Below the pieces are notes generated by a model. The model worked only from the letters and a program-made list of their open reading frames with translations. It searched no databases and was not told where the DNA came from. From Bythopirellula polymerisocia (GTDB lineage Bacteria; Planctomycetota; Planctomycetia; Pirellulales; Lacipirellulaceae): DNA of 64,000 bases. Where the stretch lies: assembly GCF_007860015.1 (NCBI RefSeq), contig NZ_SJPS01000006.1, forward strand, positions 124,001-188,000, in the 5' to 3' direction. The first letter of the stretch is position 1, and each line of letters begins with the position of its first letter. The translations under genes and the position numbers were made by a program. This document shows positions 28,102-38,083 of the stretch, in pieces.

Positions 28102-29001
28102 ATGTTAGAGCATCTCACTACAGAGGCCAGTAATCCGGCATCGGAATTTCTCGATAGCTTGAATCCTCGAGAAATTGTCGAGTTGATCAATTCCGAAGAT
28201 GCCAAGATCGCCCACGCCGTCGGCGAGCAGGCGGACGCAATTGCCCAGGCGATCGAGGTTATTGCAGATCGTCTGCGTAGCGGAGGGCGTTTGATATATA
28301 TCGGTGCCGGAACTTCTGGACGTTTGGGGATTCTGGATGCGGCGGAATGTCCTCCGACTTTCAATTCAAACCCTTCCCAAGTCCTGGGAATCATTGCCGG
28401 TGGGCCTGGCGCAATGCTCAAGGCTGTCGAGGGTGCTGAGGATTCGCCAGATTTAGCGGCGCTGGACTTGAAAGACATTGATCTCTGTGACCAAGACGTG
28501 GTCGTGGGCATTGCTTCCAGCGGTCGCACACCTTACGTCGCTGGAGCCTTGGATTATGCGCGCGGCGTCGGTGCCTACGCGATTGGTCTTAGTTGCAATC
28601 GCGACTCGGTAATCAGCACCTGTGCCGACCATAGCATCGTCCTGGTGGTGGGGCCCGAAATCCTCAGCGGGTCCACCCGGATGAAGGCGGGTACTGCTAC
28701 CAAAATGGTGCTCAACATGCTTTCGACCGGGGCCATGGTGAGACTCGGAAAAACCTATGGCAATCTCATGGTCGATCTTCAAGCCACTAACACCAAGCTA
28801 GTTGAGCGCAGTAAGCGGATCTTGTCTCGATTGACCGGCATTACTTCAGACGAAGCCGCGAGGCTGCTTGAGCAATGCAGTGGAGAACTCAAAGTCGCCA
28901 TAGTTTCCCAGCGATTGGCTTTGAATCCCGAACAGGCGCGCCAGCGATTAGAATCGAACCAAGGGCATCTACGGCAAGCCTTAGAAAATGGTAGCGCCTG
29001 A
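28102..29001 (+). CDS. murQ: N-acetylmuramic acid 6-phosphate etherase
   Basis: Cleaves the lactyl ether of MurNAc-6-phosphate, giving GlcNAc-6-phosphate and D-lactate in the cytoplasm. 299 residues from the ATG at 28102; the frame opens at 27907, but the promoter and GGGGGA place the start here, and LTTEASNPAS is the usual N-terminus. SIS domain with YIGAGTSGRLGILDAAECPP; E82 and E113 match the two Glu residues important in E. coli MurQ. SSGRTPYV, ILSGSTRMKAGTATKMVLNM and NLMVDLQATN are all present. Followed 23 bp later by the sugar kinase. Confidence 0.95.
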   Translation: MLEHLTTEASNPASEFLDSLNPREIVELINSEDAKIAHAVGEQADAIAQAIEVIADRLRSGGRLIYIGAGTSGRLGILDAAECPPTFNSNPSQVLGIIAGGPGAMLKAVEGAEDSPDLAALDLKDIDLCDQDVVVGIASSGRTPYVAGALDYARGVGAYAIGLSCNRDSVISTCADHSIVLVVGPEILSGSTRMKAGTATKMVLNMLSTGAMVRLGKTYGNLMVDLQATNTKLVERSKRILSRLTGITSDEAARLLEQCSGELKVAIVSQRLALNPEQARQRLESNQGHLRQALENGSA

Positions 29002-29024
29002 CACTTCCAGGATAGAACGTGCTC

Positions 29025-29993
29025 ATGTCTGCGGCAAAGCAATTGATTCTCGGAATTGACGGGGGAGGAACGAAGACGGTTGCTTGTTTGGCTCAAATTA
29101 GTCTTGATGGCGAGCAGACAATCCTGGGACGGGGAAACTCGGGATCCTCGAATTTGAAAGCCGTTGGCCCTGAGAAAGCTCTTCAGAATTTACTCCAAGC
29201 CCTTCAGCAGGCTTGGTCTGCCACTGACTTAGCACCAGAACCTGTTTCACTAGCGGTGCTGGGAATGTCGGGTGCCGGTCGACCGGAAGCACAAGTCCTC
29301 ATGCAGCAGTGGAATATGGAATACTCAATCTCGCAGCGATTTATGCTCGTCCATGACGCATTGCCGGTACTCGCGGCTGGCACTCCTCAGGGACATGGCG
29401 TGGCCCTTATTGCGGGGACCGGCTCAGTGGCCTTTGCCGCAGATCAAGACAGCAACACAGCTGTAGCAGGTGGATGGGGTTATTGGTTTGGCGATGAAGG
29501 GGGTGCCTACTGGTTGGGCCAAGCTGCTTTGCGAGCAGTTTCCCAAGCAGACGACGGGCGCATTTTGCCGACTAGACTTACTAAAGCGATCCTTGATCGT
29601 ATGGCACTTTCAGAACCGCGAGAGATGCTGACTGCCCTTTCTCAGAGAGGCGATGTGCGGTCCGAGATTGCGGGGCTGGCCGATCTGGTAACAGAAGCGG
29701 CTGATCAACAGGACCTCATCGCCTTGCAGATCTTGGACCAAGCTGCTGAGCAATTGGCGGGATTGGTCGTCGCGGCAACCCAAAAACTCGCACTCGGCAA
29801 CACCTTTTCGTTGGCTATGGCAGGCGGCGTGCTCTGCGGAAGTCAATTACTTCGTGACACGTTGCTTAAGAAGTTGGCTCTCAAAGACGTGCTACCCGAC
29901 AAGATAGAAATGGTCACCGACCCTGTGCAGGGGTGCCTTAAGCTCGCTCGGCGCGAATTGGCTACCAACAGCAGAGAGCAGTGCCAGAGTTAG
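29025..29993 (+). CDS. BadF/NagK-type amino-sugar kinase (MurK-like)
   Basis: ASKHA kinase of the BadF/BadG/N-acetylglucosamine kinase family. Motifs: phosphate-1 GIDGGGTKTVACLA near the N-terminus, VALIAGTGSVAFA, GGWGYWFGDEGGAYWLG, and the adenosine loop AMAGGVLCGS. Clostridial MurK phosphorylates both MurNAc and GlcNAc; its place directly after murQ suggests that it supplies MurNAc-6-phosphate to MurQ. An alternative start is the GTG at 29019; AGGAT precedes both. It ends 5 bp from the convergent anmK gene. Confidence 0.88.
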   Translation: MSAAKQLILGIDGGGTKTVACLAQISLDGEQTILGRGNSGSSNLKAVGPEKALQNLLQALQQAWSATDLAPEPVSLAVLGMSGAGRPEAQVLMQQWNMEYSISQRFMLVHDALPVLAAGTPQGHGVALIAGTGSVAFAADQDSNTAVAGGWGYWFGDEGGAYWLGQAALRAVSQADDGRILPTRLTKAILDRMALSEPREMLTALSQRGDVRSEIAGLADLVTEAADQQDLIALQILDQAAEQLAGLVVAATQKLALGNTFSLAMAGGVLCGSQLLRDTLLKKLALKDVLPDKIEMVTDPVQGCLKLARRELATNSREQCQS

Positions 29994-29998
29994 TCGTT

Positions 29999-31072
29999 TC
30001 ACTGGAAACGAACGGTCACTCCACCGCTGACCGACTTCTCGCAACCGGTTGTCGCAGGGATCGTAAGCGGCAAATTCTCCAAATGCCGGACTGCGAGCCA
30101 GGCAAAGCACTCCGCTTCGAGGAAGTCTGGATTGAGACCTCGTTCACTTATATTGCGAACATCTTTGAATCGCTCTCTTAACATACTCATGATTACAGGG
30201 TGATGCACTCCTCCCCCTGTAACCCAAACTTGCTTGGGCATGGCAGGCAGGTTTTGAACAGCCCGATAAACAGATTCGGCCGTAACCGCACACAACGTTG
30301 CCGCACCATCTTCGACGCTTAGCCGAGAAACATCGACGAAGTCGAAGTCATAGCGGTCTGCTGATTTAGGAAGCGGGCGTGAGAAGTAGTTCCTTGAAAG
30401 AGCGGATACCAGGATATCGCTATCCACTTGGCCAGCAGAGGCGAGTATTCCATCTCGGTCGTAAGGTAGGTTCGCCATTTCCTGTGCCCATTTGTCAAGC
30501 AAGCCGCATCCAGGCCCCGTATCACCGGCGATGATATGCTCATGCTGCCCCAACCAAGTGACGTTGGCCACTCCTCCTAGATTAAGCACTAAGACAGGTT
30601 GTGTTTCCTTGGCAAACAGAGTTTGATGAAAGAGTGGCACCAACGGAGCACCCTGTCCACCTGCGGCTACGTCACAGCGGCGAAAATCGGTGACTACGGG
30701 TATTCCAAACGCCTTGGCTAGGATCCATGGATTGCCGATCTGCATGGTTAGCTGTTCATCTGGAATATGACGAACGGTATGACCATGAAACCCCAAGACA
30801 GCAACTTCTGAACGTAGCTCAGGCTGCTTCTCTAAAAGCAGTCGGAGCGCTGCAACATGGTGATTGGAAAGTTCTTTTTCTAAGCGAAGCAAACTACTCA
30901 AAGGAACTTCTTGCTGAGAAGCTTCCATTAAACGCGAGCTAAGGTCCTCTTCATAGGGAAGTGTCAAGCCACTCAACGCGGTGACGTTTAATTTCCCGTC
31001 GGTATCAAGAACAGCGACATCGACTCCATCACAAGAAGTACCGCTCATAAATCCGACTGCAAAGGTATGCAT
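29999..31072 (-). CDS. anmK: 1,6-anhydro-N-acetylmuramic acid kinase
   Basis: Hydrolyses the anhydro ring of 1,6-anhydro-MurNAc and phosphorylates it to MurNAc-6-phosphate, feeding MurQ. 357 residues with all family motifs: MSGTSCDGVD (9-18), NLGGVANVTWL, AGDTGPG with the catalytic Asp at D184, WVTGGGVHHP, and the C-terminal ERGLNPDFLEAECFAWLAVR. It is the last gene of a long minus-strand operon, 86 bp after the Tat oxidoreductase gene. Anhydro-MurNAc is made by lytic transglycosylases, so the cell recycles or scavenges such products. Confidence 0.93.
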   Translation of the reverse strand: MHTFAVGFMSGTSCDGVDVAVLDTDGKLNVTALSGLTLPYEEDLSSRLMEASQQEVPLSSLLRLEKELSNHHVAALRLLLEKQPELRSEVAVLGFHGHTVRHIPDEQLTMQIGNPWILAKAFGIPVVTDFRRCDVAAGGQGAPLVPLFHQTLFAKETQPVLVLNLGGVANVTWLGQHEHIIAGDTGPGCGLLDKWAQEMANLPYDRDGILASAGQVDSDILVSALSRNYFSRPLPKSADRYDFDFVDVSRLSVEDGAATLCAVTAESVYRAVQNLPAMPKQVWVTGGGVHHPVIMSMLRERFKDVRNISERGLNPDFLEAECFAWLAVRHLENLPLTIPATTGCEKSVSGGVTVRFQ

Positions 31073-31158
31073 ATCTATTTATCACTTGAATAGAATTTGT
31101 CGCTCATTTCGGATAGCTCAAGTAGTGAAACGAGTCGATTCGGGTTGCACAAACTTGG

Positions 31159-32640
31159 CTACGACTTCGAGGCAGGATCGACTCCGTTTACCCAAGGGCC
31201 TTCTAATCTCTGATAGTCTTTAGGGATGAGTTTGCTTCCAGTCTCGCCCGCTGACCAACCCGGCACATGGTGGGCGGACGCCCGCTGGGCGGACATCGAT
31301 TCCCAGTTCGATGCCCACTCGGAGTTTCCATCAGAAATTTTCATGGTCTTTGGATCGAAGTGGAAAATTTTCCCCTGGCGATAGCTCTCTGATCCCAGCT
31401 TAACAATTACCATGGCCGACGCCCCCATCTCGGGATCGCACTTTACAGCTACTGGGTCTCCCTCCCTTGCCGCCTCGCAGAAGTTCTTGAAGTGGGCAAA
31501 GGTTGTATCTTCGGGCACGGAGACTTCGATCCGCTCACTCTTAATACTACTATCATGAGTTACCTGGGGACGCTCAGCTACAAAGTCATAACCTGCAAAG
31601 ACTTCGCCCGATCCGAATACAAAGGAACCATGGTGTCCCCGAATAGTCTGATTCAAAGGGGTTTCCTGGCAGGCCATCGTGGCAGTGACAAAACCCTGTA
31701 CTCCTTCGTGAAAATCAGCAACGACCGTTGCTACATCAGGAACGTTGCGTTCGTCATATTCCAGGAATATTCCCCCGGCTCCCGTAACGCGGCCAGGAAA
31801 ACGGAGTCCTGTGGCAGCCAGCATGGAAGTGGTACGATGCACAAACAGATCGGTAAACAATCCAGAGCCGAAGGGCCAGTAGCAACGCCACTGCCCGAAT
31901 TTGGCCCGGTCGAAAGGCATGTCGGGGGCCAATCCAAAGTCGGTACCCAAGAACATCTTCCAATCGACGTTCTTCGGAGTCATGTCCTCGGTGAGTTCGT
32001 AATAGCGCCACTGCCCCATATCAGAGTTGCGGAAAATCTCGGTTTGGTATTGCACAACCTTGCCAAGCTGACCCTCACAGATGCGGCGACGAGCATCTTC
32101 CCACACTGGCAATTGAGTGGACTGGACCCCCACCTGCATCACGAGGCCCGATTTCTTCCAGGTTTTGTAAACTTCGAGTGCTTCCTCCACCGTATGGGTC
32201 ATGGGTTTTTCGCAATAAACATGCTTGCCGGCTGCGAGTGCATCCAGTGTTTGTTTTGCATGCCAATGGTCTGGCGTGGCAATGCAAACGGCATCGATCG
32301 TCTTGTCGTTGATAATGTCTCGATAGTCAGCCGTGACGGTCGGCTTCTTTTTGGTGGCGTCAGTGACTTTCTGCACGGCCCGATCACGGTAACGGTTGAA
32401 CACATCGCATACGGCGGCAATCTCCACAGTGCCGTCTTCGTTTTGTAATCGTGCCGCTGAATCGAGATGTTGCTGACATCGTCCTCCCACACCGATGAAG
32501 CCGATTCGTAGCCGATCATTGGCTGATGGCGAGTTGGATGTAGCCGAGACACGCGTAACTTGCGCAGCAGCCAGTGCCGCAGAAGCGGTGGACACCGTAA
32601 TAAACTTGCGACGGGATACATCAGAAAATAGGTTATTCAT
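31159..32640 (-). CDS. Tat-exported Gfo/Idh/MocA oxidoreductase
   Basis: 493 residues. N-terminal twin-Arg signal (SRRKFITVSTASAALAAA), then a Rossmann domain with RIGFIGVGGR (45-54), AVCDVFNRYRDRA, and the family Lys in CEKPMTHTVEEA. The C-terminal domain carries GSGLFTDLFVHRTTSML. Such exported oxidoreductases act on sugars or glycosides in the periplasm with bound NAD(P). The start codon overlaps the stop of the GHL10 gene by 4 bp (ATGA), so it is translationally coupled. Substrate unknown; context suggests an amino sugar or anhydro sugar. Confidence 0.85.
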   Translation of the reverse strand: MNNLFSDVSRRKFITVSTASAALAAAQVTRVSATSNSPSANDRLRIGFIGVGGRCQQHLDSAARLQNEDGTVEIAAVCDVFNRYRDRAVQKVTDATKKKPTVTADYRDIINDKTIDAVCIATPDHWHAKQTLDALAAGKHVYCEKPMTHTVEEALEVYKTWKKSGLVMQVGVQSTQLPVWEDARRRICEGQLGKVVQYQTEIFRNSDMGQWRYYELTEDMTPKNVDWKMFLGTDFGLAPDMPFDRAKFGQWRCYWPFGSGLFTDLFVHRTTSMLAATGLRFPGRVTGAGGIFLEYDERNVPDVATVVADFHEGVQGFVTATMACQETPLNQTIRGHHGSFVFGSGEVFAGYDFVAERPQVTHDSSIKSERIEVSVPEDTTFAHFKNFCEAAREGDPVAVKCDPEMGASAMVIVKLGSESYRQGKIFHFDPKTMKISDGNSEWASNWESMSAQRASAHHVPGWSAGETGSKLIPKDYQRLEGPWVNGVDPASKS

Positions 32641-34319
32641 ATGGGAATTCGCTTTCTGAAGAATTCTGATTTGAAATGTCGTATCTGTATTAGCCAGCCA
32701 AGAATAATCACACTTAGAATAGCATTGGCAGACGGTTCTGGAATGCTGTGCTGGCTAACGGCTCCATTAGCTTGGAACCAACCGTAATTCAGTTGCCAGC
32801 GGGCAAGGTCTAAGGCATCGACTTTGCCATCGGCGTTGGCGTCTCCATCCATAGCTGTAGCACCTGAAGTTAAACCTTTACCTCGTTGCCAGAGAATGAA
32901 ATCGCTGGCGTCTACATCAAAGTCCCCATCGAAATCACCGAGGAATGAAGTTGCCGTACGGCGATCGACAAGCAACTCAACTTGTGTGGCACCCGGCACC
33001 TGAATTAGCTGTGATCCGGCATTTAATTCTGCGACGTTGAACTCTGTCCAGAAGCTGCCGATTTTGGCGACGATTCGATAGCGATCTGCGTTGGTTACTT
33101 TTACGTCCCACAGGCCGCTCCCAAGACTGCTGGCCACCAACGGTGCGGGGCGATGGTCGGCGGAGAAATTGGGGTTTTGAGCCTGTCCTTGACCGGCGAC
33201 GTCGTAGAAAGAGGTCAATTGGCTTTCGTAGATATCAAGAACACCGCTAGAAAACCAAAGGCTGTGTCCTGCTGCACCCTCGGTACGGCTGCGCTGAATC
33301 ATAGATTGCACATCATTATAAGGCGTAAGAGGAGAGGGATTGATTCGCAAGCCAAAAACAAGTTTATCAAGGTCGTTGGGTTCAAAAGGTGTGACCTGTT
33401 GATTCACAATGGAATTGAAGCTGGAAAGTGAAGATCGATACATCTGAATTGCGAATTCGTCAAAAATGCCTTGGGATTCCCACAAAGGCCAGTCTGCGTT
33501 GTAGTTTGTGGTCGAGAAGGAGGTGATTGACGGGCTGATGGAAAACTTGATTTCAGGGCGGGCCGATTTGACGGCCGAGTAAAATTCACTAGCAAACTTG
33601 GTTACCTTTTGCTGTCGCCAGGCGCTGAACTGCGAGTTAGTTGGCGATGTGGGAGCCGGATTTCCAGTTTGCGAGGTGTAGAGGTTTATTGTGGTACTAT
33701 CGAAACCAAAGTTTACTGGCCAAGCCATGTGATCATCGAATTGAATTCCATCCAAATCATAGCGATTGACTGCTTCGAGAGTCATGCCGATTATGAACTG
33801 CCGCACTTCGGGGACGGCTATATTCATATAGGCGAACCCGCCGTTGGTGCTGTCGGCGTATTGTCCGGACTGATTCTTGAGAAGCCATCCGCGGTTTTTC
33901 ATGTAGTTTGAGAGTGGATTATTGGGGTTACCTCCAGCACCAATGTATTGACTCATGGCACCGTACTCAAACCAGCCGTAGTACTCCATCTGATTGCGAT
34001 GGGCATGAATGAGCGTTTCTTGAACCAGATCTCGCGTTGTTCCTATGGTCGGGTTGCGATCTGTCGTACCAATTAGTGCCTTGAGTGTCTGGGAAGGAAA
34101 GTTGGTGTAGCCGTTCTTCCAAGTCTCGACATAGACAGTATTTAGACCAACCGCGCGCAGGTCATGCATTGTGCCTTCGGTATTGAAACCTGTTCGGATA
34201 TGATCGACACCCGTAGTTGTTAGCCAAGTACCTCGTACTTCGGGAGTTGCCGCAGGCAAAGAGTTCGTCAAGAGGCAGCATAGAAGACAAACGGCTACCT
34301 GCAGATCACGCATATTCAT
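32637..34319 (-). CDS. GHL10 (DigH-like) glycoside hydrolase with dockerin-like segment and PEP-CTERM tail
   Basis: 560 residues. Signal peptide (VAVCLLCCLLTNSLPA), then a TIM-barrel of the glycosyl hydrolase-like 10 family (about 27-390): VRGTWLTTTGVDH, LNTVYVETWKNGYT, YYGWFEYGAM, DLDGIQFDDHMAWP and ISPSITSFSTTNYN. After a beta domain come two calcium-loop-like repeats (DFDGDFDVDASDF and DGDANADGKVDALDL) and a sorting tail SIPEPSANAILSVIILG. E. coli DigH of this family cleaves peptide-free (denuded) peptidoglycan. This copy would be held at the surface by exosortase sorting. The substrate is an inference from family and locus. Confidence 0.82.
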   Translation of the reverse strand: MNMRDLQVAVCLLCCLLTNSLPAATPEVRGTWLTTTGVDHIRTGFNTEGTMHDLRAVGLNTVYVETWKNGYTNFPSQTLKALIGTTDRNPTIGTTRDLVQETLIHAHRNQMEYYGWFEYGAMSQYIGAGGNPNNPLSNYMKNRGWLLKNQSGQYADSTNGGFAYMNIAVPEVRQFIIGMTLEAVNRYDLDGIQFDDHMAWPVNFGFDSTTINLYTSQTGNPAPTSPTNSQFSAWRQQKVTKFASEFYSAVKSARPEIKFSISPSITSFSTTNYNADWPLWESQGIFDEFAIQMYRSSLSSFNSIVNQQVTPFEPNDLDKLVFGLRINPSPLTPYNDVQSMIQRSRTEGAAGHSLWFSSGVLDIYESQLTSFYDVAGQGQAQNPNFSADHRPAPLVASSLGSGLWDVKVTNADRYRIVAKIGSFWTEFNVAELNAGSQLIQVPGATQVELLVDRRTATSFLGDFDGDFDVDASDFILWQRGKGLTSGATAMDGDANADGKVDALDLARWQLNYGWFQANGAVSQHSIPEPSANAILSVIILGWLIQIRHFKSEFFRKRIPI

Positions 34320-34374
34320 TGGGATATTCCTCAGTATTCATCAGATGATTTTTATTCGTCTGAATCTTTCGCTT

Positions 34375-36117
34375 CTAATCCGGAATCGTCCAGTCAATGG
34401 GCGTGAAGACTTTGACTCTTGCTTGCAATTTTTCAATATTCTCTAGAGTCTGTCGAGAATTCTGCCTAGTTTCTGCCATGTAGGCGGCGGCGACGCCTGC
34501 CGCGGTGCCTGTCGACCATTCGATAGGGTGCAAGCGGGTAGCTGAGTTGGCTAGGAAGCTCTGTGCCATCGTCTTCCCGGTGACCAACAAGTTTCCAAAG
34601 CGATAGTGTGTCAGTGCTCGAAAGGGTAGGTAGAAGGGGAGGGTGTCATGTGCAGCTTGAGTGTGTGCCGGGTAGCTGCAAGTCACCAACGGATGGATAT
34701 CAGCGGCGTATGCCCCCAGTGCAATCCGATCCGGAAACTGTGTGCCGGTTACTTGGCTCGCTGGCCCCGAGAGATCGTCAAACTTCAGTACGAATCCATC
34801 GAGACCTATAGATCGTCGCGTATCCCGGATGTAGGGAAGTTTGGCCAGGCCATGTCCGGTCCCTAATTCAGCGCCATTGAGAGTAATCTGGTCCGGTTCA
34901 AGCGGTGGCGGAGCATTCTGTCGAAACCACTCATGCCAGCCAAACGCTCGTTGTTCGGCACCAGATAGAACCTCCAAATCGATGCCTCCTTGCCAATCGG
35001 CGAGTTCCACCTCGGTGTCAGCATTTGTCTTGAAAAGGAAGCCAAATGGATAATCATTTCCTCCCTGCTTGAGACGTCCCGAATAACCCCAGTTTTGCAG
35101 ACAAAGATCCCCCGGGGCAGGCTTGTCTTGGCCATGGATTCGACGATAGGTCCAAATCAATTCCCAGGGATTTTCTTTGTTGTTGTTGTAGTCAGCATAT
35201 CCGAAGGTTGAGAGATCTTGATCCGTAGCCATCTGTTGCTGCGGTCTAGTGTGTAGTTCTTGAACAAAACAAAAGACAGTGGCCTGGCCACAATGGTCAT
35301 GGCCGTTAGGCTCTCCTTCGGAATCTTCAGCACCCAGCAAGTAATCCGCACCCGAGAGGGCAAGCAGCTCGCCCCATTCAGTTGCATCAACAAAAACCGG
35401 TGGGCGACCATTGTGCGATCCGAAACGAAGCACTTCCTTGCTAAAGCGTTCAGAAGGTTCAGGCGAATACCAGTCGGGAAGGTCTTCGGACGGTAGCCGA
35501 TCGTAGCCCTTAGCTGCAAGTTTCTCTGCAGGGGCTCTGCGAATTGCAGTCAGGGAAAGTATCTGCCCAGATTCTGCATCTACCTCAACTTGCTTCACAA
35601 CGGTTTCAAGGAACACGGTAAGATTCTCGCCAGCTTCATGCTGGAGCGGTAGGAGTTGTTGTTCGAGATACAATTTCGGTCGAAAGCAAAAGCGGCTTAC
35701 CCAGCAGTCACCACAATCTGCAATGTCTTCAAGCGACTTGCGAAAACTGGGAGTTATATTCCGAGGGTCGCGGGCAATTTTGGCTACATTTAACAGAGGC
35801 TCTTTCGTTTCAACATCGAGGATTGTATGCCATGCTTCATCCACCGCGGGGACTCCGCTGGAGGTGAGTTGCCCGCCAATCCAATCGGTTGGTTCGAGCA
35901 GCGCCGTCTTCGCGCCACTGTTGGCCGAGGCGAGAGCGGCAGCGAAGGCCGCCGTTGAACCTCCGGCGATGACTACGTCGAAATCGTTGAGCTCGACAGG
36001 TTCAGCGCATTTCGCATTATGTGGTGAGGTGATCACACTGATAACCAAGACCAGTAGCGGAAGGGGGCGGAGCGAGGCTCGCGAAATAACTCTGGCGGTG
36101 AGTGAAAGAAAGTTCAT
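34375..36117 (-). CDS. Exported FAD-dependent oxidoreductase
   Basis: 580 residues. Signal peptide about 1-37, then an FAD-binding Rossmann motif NDFDVVIAGGSTAAFAAALA and TALLEPTDWIGGQLTSSG, as in the FAD_oxidored family (PF12831). FVDATEWGELLALSGADYLLG and the C-terminal FRALTHYRFGNLLVTGKTM (flavin contact) are further marks. Planctomycete members of this family lie in sugar-degradation loci. The start is 14 bp from the end of the upstream symporter gene. Substrate unknown. Confidence 0.82.
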   Translation of the reverse strand: MNFLSLTARVISRASLRPLPLLVLVISVITSPHNAKCAEPVELNDFDVVIAGGSTAAFAAALASANSGAKTALLEPTDWIGGQLTSSGVPAVDEAWHTILDVETKEPLLNVAKIARDPRNITPSFRKSLEDIADCGDCWVSRFCFRPKLYLEQQLLPLQHEAGENLTVFLETVVKQVEVDAESGQILSLTAIRRAPAEKLAAKGYDRLPSEDLPDWYSPEPSERFSKEVLRFGSHNGRPPVFVDATEWGELLALSGADYLLGAEDSEGEPNGHDHCGQATVFCFVQELHTRPQQQMATDQDLSTFGYADYNNNKENPWELIWTYRRIHGQDKPAPGDLCLQNWGYSGRLKQGGNDYPFGFLFKTNADTEVELADWQGGIDLEVLSGAEQRAFGWHEWFRQNAPPPLEPDQITLNGAELGTGHGLAKLPYIRDTRRSIGLDGFVLKFDDLSGPASQVTGTQFPDRIALGAYAADIHPLVTCSYPAHTQAAHDTLPFYLPFRALTHYRFGNLLVTGKTMAQSFLANSATRLHPIEWSTGTAAGVAAAYMAETRQNSRQTLENIEKLQARVKVFTPIDWTIPD

Positions 36118-36131
36118 AGATTGATTTTCCG

Positions 36132-38012
36132 TTAATCCATAGCCTTAGCTGGGGCGGCGAATTGGGAATCCTCCATGCGTTTGATATGCCAACGAAAAAG
36201 TGGCAGGAACACGGCGGCCCCAACCAAGGAAAACATGACTAATACGATCGCGTTGACGTATCGACCGACCGCTAATTGCGAGAGGCCCAAAACAGCCGAT
36301 GCGATCCAGACGGCACCGACCACGCCGATCAAAGTCCCGGCTAGTAAAAGCCGAGGTACGGGGGAGAGATTTCCTTCTTCTGCCAAGACAGATTTGCGAA
36401 TCGGTCCCCAGAGACCCAAAGGTCGAGCGCGGCGATAAAAATTGCGAAGGGTTGCTTCACTCTCGGGAGCGGTCACAAGCGCGACAGTGAACCAGACAAC
36501 TGTTGTCAAACCAATTGAAATCACTGCTTGCAGCATTGCCATCGTGTCTGCATTCGCGGGGCTGACTGCTATTTGGGCTGCCCACCATTCGTTGTGCGGT
36601 AAGAGCCATCCCAAACCGAAATACACAAAAGGGCCACAGACCATGGCCGCCACCCAGGAGAGGAAATTCACCCGCCACCACCACCACTGTGCCCAGAAGA
36701 ACGCTGCGCTAGATGCAAACATGCCAGCAATGATCGTGGCAATCCTGAATAGTGAATCTGCGGCTAACATGACTCCAACGCCACAAGCCAGGATTCCGAG
36801 CATTGCCAATCGACCAATCCAGACGCAGGAGCTTGACTCTGGATCCAGCCATTTCGACTTGGGAAGTATCTGACGAAGTACGTCATTGACAAACGTTTGA
36901 GCTCCATAGTTCATGTGGCTGTCAATGGTCGACATGACACTTGCCAAGAGTGCCGCCAATGCGATCCCTAAAACTCCTACGGGCAGATGCTCGTCTAAGA
37001 GCATACCGTAGGTTTCTTCACGCACACTGGGAGAGGCATGATAGAGTTCCGGCCGACTAGCCAAGAGTCCTAGCACTGGCAGTGTGAGCAGGAGCAACAT
37101 TAGGTACAAGGCTCCCGCAGCCCAGATGGGTACCTTGGCTGCTTCACGGGGTGTCCGTGCCGAAAAAAGTCGCTGTCCATCAAGGTCTACGCTTCCCCCG
37201 CGACCAATTGTCGGAACGATGAACCACGCCAGCACTACCAGCGGCCCTAAGACCGCATGGCCCGGCACTGGAAAGATGGACATGATTTGTTCGTGTTCAG
37301 CAGGATGAGCAGCAACGAGTTCTTCTGCCAAGCCCACGGGTCCCCCGTGGTTGAATAGCACCGTACCTAGCAGGATTACGCTGGCCAGCACGATGACTGC
37401 AGATTGCAATACGTCTGTGAAGACAACCCCGGCAAAACCAGAGATCCACACATAAGCGACCAACAGTGGGAGAACTAGCGCAAGCGTGGTGAACTTGCTC
37501 TCGATGCCGAAGACGGGGCCCAGAATCTTATGAGTTCCCAACAGACCAGCCCCCAACCAGGGGACCATATTAATGGCAATCGCGAAAAGGGCCGAATAGA
37601 CTCGAACAAACTTTGCACCGTGTCCTCCAAAGCGAATGGAGTAGAACTCAGGACCTGTGTGGATGCCCATTGACCTCCAGCGGACTGCGAAGAGCAAGGC
37701 AACCAGCATCCAAGCGAACGTAAAACGCGACAAATAATACCAAGCGATCGGCAGGCCGATCACTGCCGTCAATCCGCAATAGAGTGGGGCAACATCGGCA
37801 TTCATCGCCGTGACGGCATAGGAGATGCCATTGACCCACCCGGGTATCTTCCGTCCCGCGAGGTAGTAGCCCTCTTCCCCTTCGCCAGTGTTCAGTAGGC
37901 GACTGGCAAATGCTCCCAGGCCAAAGCTCACTAGTAGATAGATGCCGATAACCACCGCATCGATCGTATGTGCTGTCGCAAATGGCATGATGGTAAAAGG
38001 GAGTTCGTTCAT
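36132..38012 (-). CDS. Sodium/solute symporter (SSS family), second copy
   Basis: 626 residues, about 14 membrane helices. Family marks: GYYLAGRKIPGWVNGISYAVTAMNADVAP, SGFAGVVFTDVLQSAVIVLAS, and ASVMSTIDSHMNYGAQTFVNDVL. It differs strongly from the symporter at 26317-27810 and has a longer C-terminus, so it likely carries a different substrate. In operon with the FAD oxidoreductase and two Gfo/Idh/MocA genes. A sugar is the likely cargo; not provable from sequence. Confidence 0.83.
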   Translation of the reverse strand: MNELPFTIMPFATAHTIDAVVIGIYLLVSFGLGAFASRLLNTGEGEEGYYLAGRKIPGWVNGISYAVTAMNADVAPLYCGLTAVIGLPIAWYYLSRFTFAWMLVALLFAVRWRSMGIHTGPEFYSIRFGGHGAKFVRVYSALFAIAINMVPWLGAGLLGTHKILGPVFGIESKFTTLALVLPLLVAYVWISGFAGVVFTDVLQSAVIVLASVILLGTVLFNHGGPVGLAEELVAAHPAEHEQIMSIFPVPGHAVLGPLVVLAWFIVPTIGRGGSVDLDGQRLFSARTPREAAKVPIWAAGALYLMLLLLTLPVLGLLASRPELYHASPSVREETYGMLLDEHLPVGVLGIALAALLASVMSTIDSHMNYGAQTFVNDVLRQILPKSKWLDPESSSCVWIGRLAMLGILACGVGVMLAADSLFRIATIIAGMFASSAAFFWAQWWWWRVNFLSWVAAMVCGPFVYFGLGWLLPHNEWWAAQIAVSPANADTMAMLQAVISIGLTTVVWFTVALVTAPESEATLRNFYRRARPLGLWGPIRKSVLAEEGNLSPVPRLLLAGTLIGVVGAVWIASAVLGLSQLAVGRYVNAIVLVMFSLVGAAVFLPLFRWHIKRMEDSQFAAPAKAMD

Positions 38013-38083
38013 AGTCGCCGGCGGAAGATTTAGGATGGCAACCTAAGAATAGAGGGACTAAGAAAGCATGGATGATCGCTAGT

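Noticed and set aside
31492..32448. Plus-strand frame of 318 codons opposite the Tat oxidoreductase gene
   Set aside because: It is the antisense of a well-supported gene with clear Gfo/Idh/MocA motifs, and it has no recognisable domain.
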